The notes under the pieces: model-generated
Database searches by the model: none
What the model was told of the DNA's origin: nothing
Seen by the model: the letters and a program-made list of their open reading frames with translations, nothing else
Translations under genes and position numbers: made by a program
Origin: Paenibacillus sp. FSL H8-0048
GTDB lineage: Bacteria; Bacillota; Bacilli; Paenibacillales; Paenibacillaceae
Reading direction: 5' to 3'
Assembly: GCF_038002825.1 (NCBI RefSeq)
Contig: NZ_JBBODF010000001.1
Span: forward strand, 1,364,001 to 1,428,000
DNA: 64,000 nt
Shown here: in pieces, positions 7,215 through 17,006 of the stretch
Position numbering within the stretch: position 1 is the stretch's first letter
How the letters are laid out: the number at the start of each line of letters is the position of its first letter

Positions 7215-9494
7215 TTATTTATGGCCTTTATCTTTGCCTGGCTTGTTGTCAGGGCCCTTACCGTTACCATTACTTTTCCCCTTACCATTACTGTTGCCAT
7301 TGCTGAGGGCGGATGCCAGTTCATTGTTATTCTGTCCGTTACCCGGAACATAACCCGTCTGGTCCGTCTCGCCCGTCACCTCTCCTTCGCCGGTGTCCGG
7401 CGGAATAATCGCCGGATCTGCTGTCGGGTCGGGAGCTGGAGTCTCAACAGGCTGAACAGGCTCGGTCGGAGCGACCGTCGGTGCAGGCGTCGGTGTCTCC
7501 TCCGGAGGCGGTTCAGGCTGTTGCACCGTGTTATTCTTGACATCGACATAAGTGATCGGATAAGTCTCCAGGAACTCTCCGTCCCGGTAGACAGATACCA
7601 TGCCGTCTTTATTAGGGGCAAGCAGCATGTTTACGGATAAGATCTGGCTTTTGCCAATTGTGCGCGTGCCCCATTCCTGATTCTCGCCATTGTTGCGCGC
7701 ATCTGCAAAGACAATGCGGATCTTGCTTTTCTTGCCTTCTGCGGCCGGCGCTACAGGAACATTAAAGGTGAATTCCAGTGCCTCATCGGGATACCCGGTA
7801 CTAATGTAGATAGTGATCTTCTCGCCTGGAGGGACCAAATCTCCTGCTTCATATGCCCACTGCTTCGTAACCTTACCCTTCTCGTAAGTGAAGCTCGGCT
7901 CTTCCTTGACCGCATCCAGCACCAGACCTACGCTCTCCAGCGCAGCCTTGGCTTCCTTCTCCGTCTTCCCGAGGAGATCCGGCATCTGGGTGCTTTCTTT
8001 GCCTTTGCTCACGATCAGCTTGACAGTTACCGTCTCAGGATCATATTCTGCGCCTGCGGCAGGCTCAGAGCTAATGACCTTACCTTTGGCAAACTCTTCA
8101 CTATAGCGTTCATCCGGTGTTGCAATTTTATCCTGGGCAATACCAAGGGCGATTAGCTCCTTGACAGCATCATCATAACTCAGGTTAGAGATATCCTTAA
8201 GCTTAGGAAGAACCTTGGCGGCACTTACCGTCAGGATAATATGAGTTCCTTCTTTGACCATCGTATTGGTCTTGTTCTGCTTCCAGACAATATTCTCTTC
8301 GAAATTAGGATTATACTCAACCAGCGCAGGCTCTTCAGCAAACAGTCCCACCGCCTCAAGCTCAGCCTTGGCCTCCTGGAAGGTCTTCCCTGTCACTGCA
8401 GGCACCGAGACTTCATCGACCGACAGCTTGGAATTGACATACCACACAATTCCGGTCATGGCGATTAACACGACCAGTGTAAGGCTGATCCACAGTGCAG
8501 CGCGGTTCTTACGCTTCGCGGCAGCAGGCGGCGGAGCTTCCTCCATACTGCGGATTCGCTCGTCTCCGCCGCCACGGCTGCTTAGCCCGCGCTGGAGCGG
8601 CTTGATCGCCGGAATGATACGTGTTCTGTCCTCATCCTCATCATCCTGGAACAGCATCTTAGCTTCGCTGCGCCGTTCAGGCAGCAGACAGGTCTCCAGA
8701 TCCTGCAGCATTTGCTTGGCAGACTGGTAGCGCTCCTCCGGGTTCTTGCGCATCGACTTGAGAATAACATTCTCCACGCTTTGCGGAATCAGCGGATTCA
8801 GCAGGCGCGGCTCCTCGAATTCCTCCTGCAGATGCTTCAGTGCCACGCTGATCGGACTCTCCCCTAAGAAAGGCAATACACCCGTAAGCATCTGATACAG
8901 TACGATGCCTAAGGAGTAAAGATCCGACTTCTCGCCTGTAGTTACGCCCTTGGCATGCTCCGGCGAGAAATAATGCACGGAACCGACCACAGATCCCGTC
9001 TGGGTAATCGTAGTAGAAGTAACTGCCCGGGCGATCCCGAAGTCGGTAACCTTAACCCGCCCGTTACGTCCGATCAGAATATTATGCGGTTTAATATCGC
9101 GGTGAATAATCTGGTTCATATGCGCATGATCCAGCGCATCACAAATCTGCGAGGCAATCCGCACGGACTCATCCACCTGCATCGGTGCCCGCTCTTTAAT
9201 AATTTCATTCAGGTTCTTGCCTTCAATATACTCCATAACGATATAATGAATTTCATCTTCCTGGCCGACATCGTATATGCTGACTACGTTGGGATGAGAT
9301 AACGATGCAGCTGATTGCGCCTCCCGCCGGAACCGGCGGATGAATTCCTCATCATGCACAAATTGATTGCGCAGTACTTTGATAGCAACATTCCGGTTAA
9401 GCAGAATATCATGGGCTCTATAGACAAGCGCCATGCCTCCTCCGCCGATCCGTTCGATGACTTGGTAACGGCCGCCCAATTCGTGACCGATCAT
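7215..9494 (-). CDS. prkC: Serine/threonine protein kinase with PASTA domains (PrkC)
   Basis: A membrane kinase that senses muropeptides or lipid II; in Bacillus it triggers germination and cell-wall responses. About 759 aa. The kinase domain (about 10-275) has IGGGGMALVYRA, the catalytic loop HRDIKPHNILIG and DFGIA. A single membrane segment lies near 335-357, then three PASTA repeats, each with a KEAKAALESVG-like helix (about 365-570). A beta domain, a Pro/Thr/Glu-rich stretch and a Gly/Asn/Lys-rich low-complexity tail end the protein. The ATG (9492-9494) overlaps the prpC stop as ATGA; a GTG 9 bp upstream would put the AAAGGAG site inside the gene. Confidence 0.96.
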   Translation of the reverse strand: MIGHELGGRYQVIERIGGGGMALVYRAHDILLNRNVAIKVLRNQFVHDEEFIRRFRREAQSAASLSHPNVVSIYDVGQEDEIHYIVMEYIEGKNLNEIIKERAPMQVDESVRIASQICDALDHAHMNQIIHRDIKPHNILIGRNGRVKVTDFGIARAVTSTTITQTGSVVGSVHYFSPEHAKGVTTGEKSDLYSLGIVLYQMLTGVLPFLGESPISVALKHLQEEFEEPRLLNPLIPQSVENVILKSMRKNPEERYQSAKQMLQDLETCLLPERRSEAKMLFQDDEDEDRTRIIPAIKPLQRGLSSRGGGDERIRSMEEAPPPAAAKRKNRAALWISLTLVVLIAMTGIVWYVNSKLSVDEVSVPAVTGKTFQEAKAELEAVGLFAEEPALVEYNPNFEENIVWKQNKTNTMVKEGTHIILTVSAAKVLPKLKDISNLSYDDAVKELIALGIAQDKIATPDERYSEEFAKGKVISSEPAAGAEYDPETVTVKLIVSKGKESTQMPDLLGKTEKEAKAALESVGLVLDAVKEEPSFTYEKGKVTKQWAYEAGDLVPPGEKITIYISTGYPDEALEFTFNVPVAPAAEGKKSKIRIVFADARNNGENQEWGTRTIGKSQILSVNMLLAPNKDGMVSVYRDGEFLETYPITYVDVKNNTVQQPEPPPEETPTPAPTVAPTEPVQPVETPAPDPTADPAIIPPDTGEGEVTGETDQTGYVPGNGQNNNELASALSNGNSNGKGKSNGNGKGPDNKPGKDKGHK

Positions 9495-10267
9495 CTTTCC
9501 CACTCCTTTGTCTCGGGCACTGCGGCCTCTCCTTGGTGTTCCAGCATAGCAACGCTTATATTATCGCTGCCGCCCGCAAGCAATGCCAGTTGAAGTAATC
9601 GCTCAGCTCTTTCTTCCAGAGATATTTCATGAATTCCGGCTACCTTGCCCAGATGCTCCAGACTGACATAATTGCTGAGCCCGTCGCTGCACAGCAGCAG
9701 CAGCTCACCAATCGCAAGCGTAACATATGCCAGATCCGCAGAGACCACTGTATCCGTCCCCAGCGCCCTGGTAAGCACATTGCGGCGGGGATGATTATCC
9801 AGCTCCTCAAGACTGATCTGGCCGTTCCTGAACAGCTCATTCACCAGCGTATGGTCCTCGGTTAGCTGCCTGGCCTCACCGTCACGGATCAGATAAGCCC
9901 TGCTGTCTCCGATATGGCCGATATAGCCTGCCGACCCTTTCAGCAATGCAGCAACGATGGTCGTCCCCATATTATGGAGCTTCTCATCGCTCTGAGCTTC
10001 TCTGTGAACTGTGTTATTGGCTTCCATGATGGCGGCAGTCAGCGCTTCCTTCAGCTCTGCTTCCGGGAGATCAGGCTCCAGCTGGTCCAGAATCCCCCTA
10101 ACCGTCTCAAGTGCAAGCCTGCTCGCGGTATCGCCAGCCAGATGTCCCCCCATTCCGTCGGCAATAATGCCTAGGGTATAACCGTGGCGCGTGGCGCCGA
10201 TCCAGACTGAATCCTCATTGACGGTACGTACCCGGCCAATGTCGCTGGCTTGAACTGTTCTGATCAA
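9491..10267 (-). CDS. prpC: PP2C-type protein phosphatase PrpC/Stp
   Basis: A 258-aa Mg/Mn-dependent phosphatase that reverses PrkC phosphorylation. The metal-binding motifs are SDIGRVRTVNEDS near the N-terminus, GIIADGMGGH (about 34-43), GHIGDSRAYL and LLLCSDGLSNYV, ending with GGSDNISV. The start is TTG at 10265-10267 behind GTGAGGATAT. The gene begins 6 bp after rlmN and its TGA overlaps the prkC ATG by 4 nt, so kinase and phosphatase are probably translationally coupled. Confidence 0.96.
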   Translation of the reverse strand: MIRTVQASDIGRVRTVNEDSVWIGATRHGYTLGIIADGMGGHLAGDTASRLALETVRGILDQLEPDLPEAELKEALTAAIMEANNTVHREAQSDEKLHNMGTTIVAALLKGSAGYIGHIGDSRAYLIRDGEARQLTEDHTLVNELFRNGQISLEELDNHPRRNVLTRALGTDTVVSADLAYVTLAIGELLLLCSDGLSNYVSLEHLGKVAGIHEISLEERAERLLQLALLAGGSDNISVAMLEHQGEAAVPETKEWER

Positions 10268-10273
10268 ATATCC

Positions 10274-11314
10274 TCACCCCAACTCCATATGTTTGGCGCG
10301 CAACTGTCCGCATGCGGCCGCAATATCATGGCCCTGCTCACGGCGGATGGTAACATTCACGCCATGATCGGCCAGTATACGCTGAAATTCAAAGATATCA
10401 TTGCGGGAAGTCCGGACATATTTGCGCTCAGGCACATGATTGACCGGGATCAGATTCACATGGCAGAGCATGGTCTTCAGCACACCGGCCAACTCCTCTG
10501 CATGCTCCTTCTGATCATTCACGCCGCCGATCAAGGCGTACTCGAAGCTGATCCGGCGGCCTGTCTTGGCCTGATAATAGCGCAGGGACTCGATTACATC
10601 GTCGAACGGATAGCGGCGGTTCACCGGCATCAGCTTGGAACGGAGCGTATCGTTAGGAGCATGAATTGAGATCGCCAGATTAATCTGAGTATCTTCATCG
10701 GCGAATTTGTAGATGTTCGGCACAATTCCGCTGGTGGATACAGTGATATGGCGCTGGCCGATATTCAGGCCCTTTTCATGGATCATCAGACGGAGGAATC
10801 TCATAGTTGCATCATAATTCTCGAAGGGTTCGCCTGTCCCCATAATGACAATGCTGCTGACACGTTCGCCGCGCGCATCAAGAATCTGCTGGGAGCGGAC
10901 TACCTGGGCAACGATCTCTCCTGCAGTCAGATCCCGCTTGAGACCGCCCAGGGTAGATGCACAGAAGGTACATCCGATCCGGCAGCCTACCTGGGTGGTC
11001 ACACACACACTGTTACCATAATTATGCTTCATAATAACTGTCTCAATCGCATGATCATCATGCAGACCGAACAGGAATTTCACGGTGCCGTCCTTGGACT
11101 CCAGCTTCGTAATCTCGGTGAGCGCCGAAATACTGAACTGGTCAACCAGCTTGGCTCTGAGTGCCTTGGAGAGGTTACTCATAGATTCGAAGTCATTAAC
11201 CCGCTTCACATACAGCCAGTCAAAGATCTGCCCGCCGCGAAAAGCCGGTTCTCCATTGTCCTTAGCCCATTGCTGTAACTCTTCTAATGAAAAATCATAT
11301 ATTAAAGGTTTCAT
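10274..11314 (-). CDS. rlmN: Dual-specificity RNA methyltransferase RlmN
   Basis: A radical-SAM enzyme that makes 2-methyladenosine at A2503 of 23S rRNA and A37 of some tRNAs. The 346-aa protein carries the Fe-S cluster motif [10 protein letters not shown] and the SAM-binding MGTGEPFEN. The C-terminal region ([15 protein letters not shown]) holds the cysteine that takes part in methyl transfer. It is the first gene of the rlmN-prpC-prkC-rsgA-rpe run; a terminator upstream separates it from rsmB. Confidence 0.97.
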   Translation of the reverse strand: MKPLIYDFSLEELQQWAKDNGEPAFRGGQIFDWLYVKRVNDFESMSNLSKALRAKLVDQFSISALTEITKLESKDGTVKFLFGLHDDHAIETVIMKHNYGNSVCVTTQVGCRIGCTFCASTLGGLKRDLTAGEIVAQVVRSQQILDARGERVSSIVIMGTGEPFENYDATMRFLRLMIHEKGLNIGQRHITVSTSGIVPNIYKFADEDTQINLAISIHAPNDTLRSKLMPVNRRYPFDDVIESLRYYQAKTGRRISFEYALIGGVNDQKEHAEELAGVLKTMLCHVNLIPVNHVPERKYVRTSRNDIFEFQRILADHGVNVTIRREQGHDIAAACGQLRAKHMELG

Positions 11315-11398
11315 TGTATTTTTGCACCTGTGCTTTCATAAATTATATGCGTATTGTTTCTCATTCTTCCTATTTTAACACAAAACTTAGAACCGGTA

Positions 11399-11438
11399 AA
11401 AGAAAAGCCCGCCGCGCGGATGAATCTGCGGGCGGGAA
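11399..11438 (-). terminator. Terminator downstream of rsmB
   Basis: On the minus strand a GC-rich stem (CCCGCCCGC paired with GCGCGGCGGG, one bulge) is followed by CTTTTCTTTT. It separates the coaBC-priA-def-fmt-rsmB run from rlmN. Confidence 0.8.
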
Positions 11439-11466
11439 GCTGTAGTCCGGAAGCACAATCGCTATA

Positions 11467-12954
11467 TTACAAGAGTCGCTCCAGCCGGGCAATATAGAAG
11501 CCGTCGCTGCCATAATGATGCGGGAGCAGCTGCATGCCGTCACCGGCAGCAAGTGCGGTTCCTTCCAGCCGTTCCCAGACGGCTGACTTGAAGCTTACCG
11601 GAGCAAAGCCGGGATTGCGCTCAAGAAAAGCAGCAATAACCCGGCTGTTCTCCGCCTGCTCGGTAGTACACGTACTGTAGACCAGCACGCCTCCCGGCTT
11701 CAGCAGCCCGGAGACCGATTGCAGCAGCTCAAGCTGCAGCGCAGCTACGCTTGCAATATCCTCCGGCTGCTTGCGCCATTTCAAATCAGGCTTGCGGCGG
11801 ATGACCCCAAGCCCCGAGCAAGGAGCGTCCAGCAGAATCCGGTCATAGGATTCCGGCTGGAGGGCAACACCCAGCTCCAGTGCATCCCCGCTAGCAGTGG
11901 TGATGCACTCCAAGCCTAGGCGTACTGCCTGCTCGGCAATGAGCTTAGCCTTATGCTCATGCAGGTCATTGGCCAGTATTGAGCCCTCGTCCTTCATCAG
12001 TTCACCCATATGGGCGCTCTTACCGCCGGGGGCAGCGCAGCAGTCCAGCACCTTCATTCCGGCTTCGGGAGCGACAACCTCGGCTACCAGCATCGAGCTC
12101 TCATCCTGAACAGACAGATAGCCGTCCCGGTACCAGGAGGTCAGTGCCAGATTGCCGCCGCCACGGATAACCAGCCCCGCAGGGCTCACCTTCGATTCTG
12201 CGGCATCCAGACCGGCTTCAAGCAGTTCTGCCAGCATGGCCTCCCGGCTAATCATCGTTGTATTGACACGGACACTGACTGCTGGCGGCTCATTGTTCGC
12301 CGCACACATGGCTTCAGCTGTATCCGGGCCATATTCCGCTGACCAGCGCTTCACCATCCATAGGGGATGGGAGTGCAGGATGGAGATCCGCTCTTCCCGG
12401 CTCAGCCCCGCAGGCAATACCGGCAGATCTCCGGCCCGCAGCACACTGCGCAGCACGCCGTTGACCATACCCGAGATGCCCTGATGGCCGCGTCTCTTGG
12501 AGATATTCACAGCCTCGTTAACGGCTGCATGCGAAGGCACCCGGTCCAGATACATGATCTGGTACAGGCTTAACCGCAGCAGACTCCTTACCCAAGGCTC
12601 CAGCTTGGCTATCCCTTTGCTGACGAAGCTGCTGAGGACATAATCGAGGGTAATCATACGCGAGAGGGTTCCGTACACAAGTTCTGTAGCAAGTCCCGTA
12701 TCCTCACGGCTGAGGCCCTCTTTCTGCAGACTGCTTCCCAGCAGCAGGTTGCTGTAAGCGCCCTGCTGCTCTACACGCACCAGAATATCAAGAGCAACCT
12801 CACGTGCAGAAGCCGGCGCAGCGGGCTTGCCGCCCTGCCGGTTCCGGCCCGCTCCGCCGGTTCTGCCTGCGGCAGGCTTCCGGCCGGAGGCCGCTGGCTG
12901 GTTGCCGGAAGGATGCGGACGTTGTCCGCCGCCTCCCTTGCCGCCCGCGCTCAA
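11467..12954 (-). CDS. rsmB: 16S rRNA (cytosine(967)-C(5))-methyltransferase RsmB
   Basis: Makes m5C967 in 16S rRNA. An N-terminal NusB-like domain (about 50-185) is followed by the SAM methyltransferase domain. Visible motifs are CCAAPGGKSAHMGELM (SAM site), DAPCSGLGVIRRKPDL (motif IV cysteine) and STCTTEQAEN (catalytic Cys, motif VI). The annotated start is TTG at 12952-12954, overlapping the fmt stop as TTGA. This gives an unusual N-terminal extension of about 48 residues rich in Gly, Arg, Pro, Ala and Gln before the NusB domain. No alternative Met lies between the extension and the domain. Confidence 0.94.
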   Translation of the reverse strand: MSAGGKGGGGQRPHPSGNQPAASGRKPAAGRTGGAGRNRQGGKPAAPASAREVALDILVRVEQQGAYSNLLLGSSLQKEGLSREDTGLATELVYGTLSRMITLDYVLSSFVSKGIAKLEPWVRSLLRLSLYQIMYLDRVPSHAAVNEAVNISKRRGHQGISGMVNGVLRSVLRAGDLPVLPAGLSREERISILHSHPLWMVKRWSAEYGPDTAEAMCAANNEPPAVSVRVNTTMISREAMLAELLEAGLDAAESKVSPAGLVIRGGGNLALTSWYRDGYLSVQDESSMLVAEVVAPEAGMKVLDCCAAPGGKSAHMGELMKDEGSILANDLHEHKAKLIAEQAVRLGLECITTASGDALELGVALQPESYDRILLDAPCSGLGVIRRKPDLKWRKQPEDIASVAALQLELLQSVSGLLKPGGVLVYSTCTTEQAENSRVIAAFLERNPGFAPVSFKSAVWERLEGTALAAGDGMQLLPHHYGSDGFYIARLERLL

Positions 12955-13901
12955 CCGAGCACCGTGCCGGGTGCAAGAGTTGCACCACGGCTGAAGTCGG
13001 CTGCGCTCATGGCCTTTTTACCGGCAGGCTGAACGGTTGTAAGAAGGATGGCCCCGTCGCCGGTCTTCACCTCAATGCCGCGTTCGCTCACGGACAGCAC
13101 GGTGCCCGGAGCCACACTGCCGCCCGGTTGTCCCTCCGCCTGCGGCTTCACCGCAGCCCATGCCTTGAAGGTCTCGCCGTTCCACAGGGTGAACGCACCC
13201 GAGAACGGCACCAGACCGCGGATCTGGTTGTATAGCTCCAGCGAGCCCCGGCCCCAGTCGATCCGTTCATCTTCCCGGCTTAGATTCGGCGCATAGGTTG
13301 CTTCACTGTCATCCTGCACGGCAGCTTCCACACGGCCGGCTGCCAGTCGCGGCATCTCTGCCTTGAGGAGCTCCCGTCCGGCAACGCTGAGCTTCTCAAA
13401 CAGCGTGCCTGAGGTATCGTCATCCTCTATCGCTACCTCCACCCGTGAGATCATATCTCCGGTGTCCAGTCCTTCCGCCATATACATCAGTGTCACACCA
13501 GTCACCTTCTCGCCGTTCATGATACAGCGCTGTATCGGAGCACCGCCCCGGTACTTGGGCAAAAGCGAGCCATGAACATTCACACATCCGTTCGCCGGCA
13601 GCTCAAGAACGCTCTTGGGTAGAATCTGTCCATATGCGGCGGTAACAATCAGATCCGGCTCATAGGCAGCCAGTTCAGCCACCGATTCAGGACGGCGCAG
13701 CCGTTCAGGCTGAAGGACCGGCAAGCCCAGCTCGAGTGCAGCCGCCTTCACCGGGGATGGCACCAGCGTCTTCTTGCGGCCTTGCGGCCGGTCCGGCTGA
13801 CTCACCACGGCCACTACCTCATAGCCCTCTTCCAGCAGCATCCGCAAGGAGGGGACTGCAAAGGCCGGTGTTCCCATGAACACTATTCTCATTTCATTCA
13901 C
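12951..13901 (-). CDS. fmt: Methionyl-tRNA formyltransferase
   Basis: Formylates Met-tRNA(fMet) using 10-formyl-THF. 316 aa. The N-terminal Rossmann domain starts MRIVFMGTPAFAVPSL, with the catalytic and folate-binding motif HGSLLPKYRGGAPIQ, the loop VTLMYMAEGLDTGD, and a C-terminal OB-like tRNA-binding domain. The track start has MNEMRIVF; either Met is possible. It overlaps def upstream and rsmB downstream by 4 nt each. Confidence 0.97.
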   Translation of the reverse strand: MNEMRIVFMGTPAFAVPSLRMLLEEGYEVVAVVSQPDRPQGRKKTLVPSPVKAAALELGLPVLQPERLRRPESVAELAAYEPDLIVTAAYGQILPKSVLELPANGCVNVHGSLLPKYRGGAPIQRCIMNGEKVTGVTLMYMAEGLDTGDMISRVEVAIEDDDTSGTLFEKLSVAGRELLKAEMPRLAAGRVEAAVQDDSEATYAPNLSREDERIDWGRGSLELYNQIRGLVPFSGAFTLWNGETFKAWAAVKPQAEGQPGGSVAPGTVLSVSERGIEVKTGDGAILLTTVQPAGKKAMSAADFSRGATLAPGTVLG

Positions 13902-14383
13902 TCCTCAGTTTCACTGCGCTCTGCTGTGTATTCATAGACCTTCTCAGCAATATCCGTGAACAGCACGCCATTCAGGTGGTCAATCTCATGCTGAAAAGCC
14001 CGGGCCAGCAGGCCGCTTCCGGTAATGGTCACTTCCTCGCCCTCGCGGTTCAGGCCGTGTACGGTCACTGTCTCCGCACGGCGGACATCCCCGTTCAGGC
14101 CCGGAATACTCAGACAGCCTTCGGGTCCGAACTGCTCACCTTCCATGCTGACGATCTCGGGATTGATTAACTTGATCAACCCATGCTCTTCATCGGCATC
14201 TATTACAATCAGCCGTTTCAGAATGCCTACCTGCGGGGCTGCGAGACCTACGCCTTCCGCGTCATACATCGTATCGGCCATATCATCAAGCAATTTTTGT
14301 ACATTAGGGGTAACGGTGGTTACCGTCTTCGCTTTCTTGTGCAATACTTCATCCGGTTCTTTCACAATCAGCCTGATCGCCAT
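13898..14383 (-). CDS. def: Peptide deformylase
   Basis: Removes the N-formyl group from nascent proteins. 161 aa with all three metal-site motifs: GVGLAAPQVG (motif 1), EGCLSIPG (motif 2, Cys ligand) and HEIDHLNG (motif 3, HExxH). It overlaps fmt by an ATGA, placing formylation and deformylation genes in one unit. Confidence 0.98.
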   Translation of the reverse strand: MAIRLIVKEPDEVLHKKAKTVTTVTPNVQKLLDDMADTMYDAEGVGLAAPQVGILKRLIVIDADEEHGLIKLINPEIVSMEGEQFGPEGCLSIPGLNGDVRRAETVTVHGLNREGEEVTITGSGLLARAFQHEIDHLNGVLFTDIAEKVYEYTAERSETEE

Positions 14384-14474
14384 TTACACTAACACCATCC
14401 TTGTTCTATACATATCATTAATTTTATCGATTCCTTAGGGCAAAACCGCCTTACTATTGTAACACGCCGGAGGA

Positions 14475-17006
14475 TTACATCAACATCTGCGGATCGACAT
14501 CAATGCTGATCTGCAGACCTTTATCGCGGACGGAATCCTCAAGCTCCTCCGCCACCGTGCGTGCCAGCGCAATGGCGTCAATCGCACCGCGCCATTTGAT
14601 GATGCACTGGAAACGGTACCGCCCCTTCAGCCGGGGCAGCGGCGAGGCCACCGGTCCCAGCAGATCCAGCGCATCCGAGGAGAGCTTGTCCAGACTGCCG
14701 TACCAGCGCAGCTGTCTGGCTTTGCCCTGAATGCTGAGCGCATAGTTCTCCGCCAGCTTCAGCAGCAGCGGAAGCTGCTCATGCGACAGGGTGACCAGAA
14801 TCAGACGGCAATAAGGCGGGTAATGCAGCTCCTTGCGGTGCTTCAGCTCGTCCCGGACGAATGAACGGTAATCATGCCCGCTGGCATGGATAATCGAATA
14901 ATGCTCCGGTGTATACGACTGCACCACCACCTCGCCGGGGAGCTGATGCCGCCCCGCACGGCCGGCAACCTGCGTCAAGAGCTGAAAGGTCTTCTCAGCC
15001 GCCCGGAAATCAGGCAGATTGAGCGCAGAATCCGCAGTAATGACCCCAACCAGAGTTACATCGGGGAAGTCTAGTCCTTTGGCGACCATCTGTGTACCCA
15101 GCAGCACATCGGCCTTCTTGTCCCTGAACTGGTTCAGCAGCTTCTCATGCGAGCCCTTCTCTGTGGTCGTGTCCACATCCATACGGATAACCCGGATACC
15201 GGGGAACAGCTTGCCCAGCTCTTCCTCTACCCGTTGTGTCCCGGTCCCGAAGAAACGAATATGCTCACTGCCGCATTCCGGACACAGCTTAGGCGCCGGT
15301 TCGGCATGACCACAGTAGTGGCAGCGCAGATTATCGCTGCGGCTGTGGTAGGTCAGCGAGATATCGCATTCCGGACAGCCGGCAACATAGCCGCAGCTCC
15401 GGCACATGACGAAGGTCGAGAAGCCTCTGCGGTTGAGCAGCAGCACCGTCTGTTCACCGCGCTCCAGTCTGCTCACCAGAGCGGCATGCAGTCTGCGGCT
15501 GAACATGGAACGGTTACCTTCCTTAAGCTCCTCACGCATATCAACTACTGCCACCTTCGGCAGCTCGTTGCCGAGCGCACGGCTCGGCATCTCCAGCAGA
15601 ACCGGCGAGAAGTGGATATCGCTCTGCGATCTGGCAGCATGATAGCTCTCCAGTGAAGGTGTTGCAGAGCCCAGAATAACCACGGCCCCGCCCTGCTCTG
15701 CCCTGCGGACAGCCACATCACGGGCATGATATTTCGGATTCTCCTCCTGCTTATAGGAGCCTTCGTGCTCTTCATCCATAATAATAAGGCCCAGATTGGC
15801 GAACGGAGCGAACACGGCTGAGCGTGCTCCGACCGCAACCATCGCCTTGCCTTCGCGGATCTTGCGCCACTCGTCATAACGTTCGCCGACAGACAGCCTG
15901 CTGTGCATCACCGCCACCCCGCTGCCGAACCGGCCCTTGAACCGTTCCACCATCTGCGGAGTCAGCGCAATCTCAGGCACCAGCACCACTGCCTGCCGTC
16001 CCTGCTCGATGCAGCGCTGGATCGTCTGGAGATAGATCTCCGTCTTCCCGCTGCCGGTCACCCCGTGCAGCAGGAAGACTTCATGCGTCTGCTGCTCTAC
16101 AGTGCCCACAATCCGCTTGTATACAATCTCCTGCTCCGCTGTCAGCGGTAGCGGGGTACTTGGCTTGAAGTCCCGTCCCTGGTAAGGGTCACGGTAGACT
16201 TCAATTTCACTGATTTCAATATAACCCTTGTCTGCAAGTGCTTTGACCGTGCCCGCAGTAACCTGAAGGATCGCCAGAATATCCTTGAGCGGCATCGGCA
16301 GCATGGCTTCCATATCAATGAGGTAGGAGAGCACTTCCTTCTGGCGCGCCGAACGCGCCGGGAAGCTGGAGAGCGACTCCCGGGCTGCTGACAGGCCAAT
16401 AGCCAGGTCGACGGCCTTGAGCTTCTTTTTGCCCATTTTATCCTTAATCGACTGGCTCTCTGCCAGTACGCCGCGCCGCACCATAAACTTAATCGTCTCT
16501 GCAGCCTCAGGGAAGGTGCGGGTCAGCAGCTTCATGGATACCTCACTGTGTCGCCTAATGAAATCAATGATCTGCTGTTCTTCGTTATCCGCCTCCAGGA
16601 AGAGCTGAAACAGCTCATCTGCGGGGGCGCTGGCCTCCTCCTCTGTACTCCCAAGCGAGATTAGGCGCTCGGCTTTGCCCTTCAGGGCAGTCGGAAGCAT
16701 CGCCTGCAGTGCGGAGATCCGTCTGCAGGCGTATCTTTGGCTCATCCAGTCGGCCAGCTCAACGAGCTCCGGCGACAGTGGAGGAAGCAGATCCAGTACT
16801 TCTACAATCGGCTTCATCCGCGAGACACCGCCGGTCTCCCCCGATTCCAGGGACACTACGAACCCCTGGACCGTGCGGGGACCGAACGGAACAGCCACAC
16901 GGCTGCCCACTTCAATCCAGAGCTTCAGAGCGTCCGGGATAATATAGTCAAACGGCCGGTCGGTGCTGCGTACAGGAACATCGACAATGACCTTGGCAAT
17001 ATCCAT
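14475..17006 (-). CDS. priA: Primosomal protein N' (replication restart helicase PriA)
   Basis: Reloads the replisome at collapsed forks. 843 aa. The N-terminal 3'-DNA-binding domain begins IAKVIVDVPVRSTDRPFDY. The helicase core has Walker A GVTGSGKTEIYL, DEEH and GSATPS. The zinc domain holds paired cysteine motifs CRSCGYVAGCPEC and CHYCGH...CPECGS. Helicase motifs GTQMVAKGLDFPDVTLVG and QVAGRAGR follow. Its ATG overlaps the coaBC stop as TAATG. Confidence 0.98.
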   Translation of the reverse strand: MDIAKVIVDVPVRSTDRPFDYIIPDALKLWIEVGSRVAVPFGPRTVQGFVVSLESGETGGVSRMKPIVEVLDLLPPLSPELVELADWMSQRYACRRISALQAMLPTALKGKAERLISLGSTEEEASAPADELFQLFLEADNEEQQIIDFIRRHSEVSMKLLTRTFPEAAETIKFMVRRGVLAESQSIKDKMGKKKLKAVDLAIGLSAARESLSSFPARSARQKEVLSYLIDMEAMLPMPLKDILAILQVTAGTVKALADKGYIEISEIEVYRDPYQGRDFKPSTPLPLTAEQEIVYKRIVGTVEQQTHEVFLLHGVTGSGKTEIYLQTIQRCIEQGRQAVVLVPEIALTPQMVERFKGRFGSGVAVMHSRLSVGERYDEWRKIREGKAMVAVGARSAVFAPFANLGLIIMDEEHEGSYKQEENPKYHARDVAVRRAEQGGAVVILGSATPSLESYHAARSQSDIHFSPVLLEMPSRALGNELPKVAVVDMREELKEGNRSMFSRRLHAALVSRLERGEQTVLLLNRRGFSTFVMCRSCGYVAGCPECDISLTYHSRSDNLRCHYCGHAEPAPKLCPECGSEHIRFFGTGTQRVEEELGKLFPGIRVIRMDVDTTTEKGSHEKLLNQFRDKKADVLLGTQMVAKGLDFPDVTLVGVITADSALNLPDFRAAEKTFQLLTQVAGRAGRHQLPGEVVVQSYTPEHYSIIHASGHDYRSFVRDELKHRKELHYPPYCRLILVTLSHEQLPLLLKLAENYALSIQGKARQLRWYGSLDKLSSDALDLLGPVASPLPRLKGRYRFQCIIKWRGAIDAIALARTVAEELEDSVRDKGLQISIDVDPQMLM

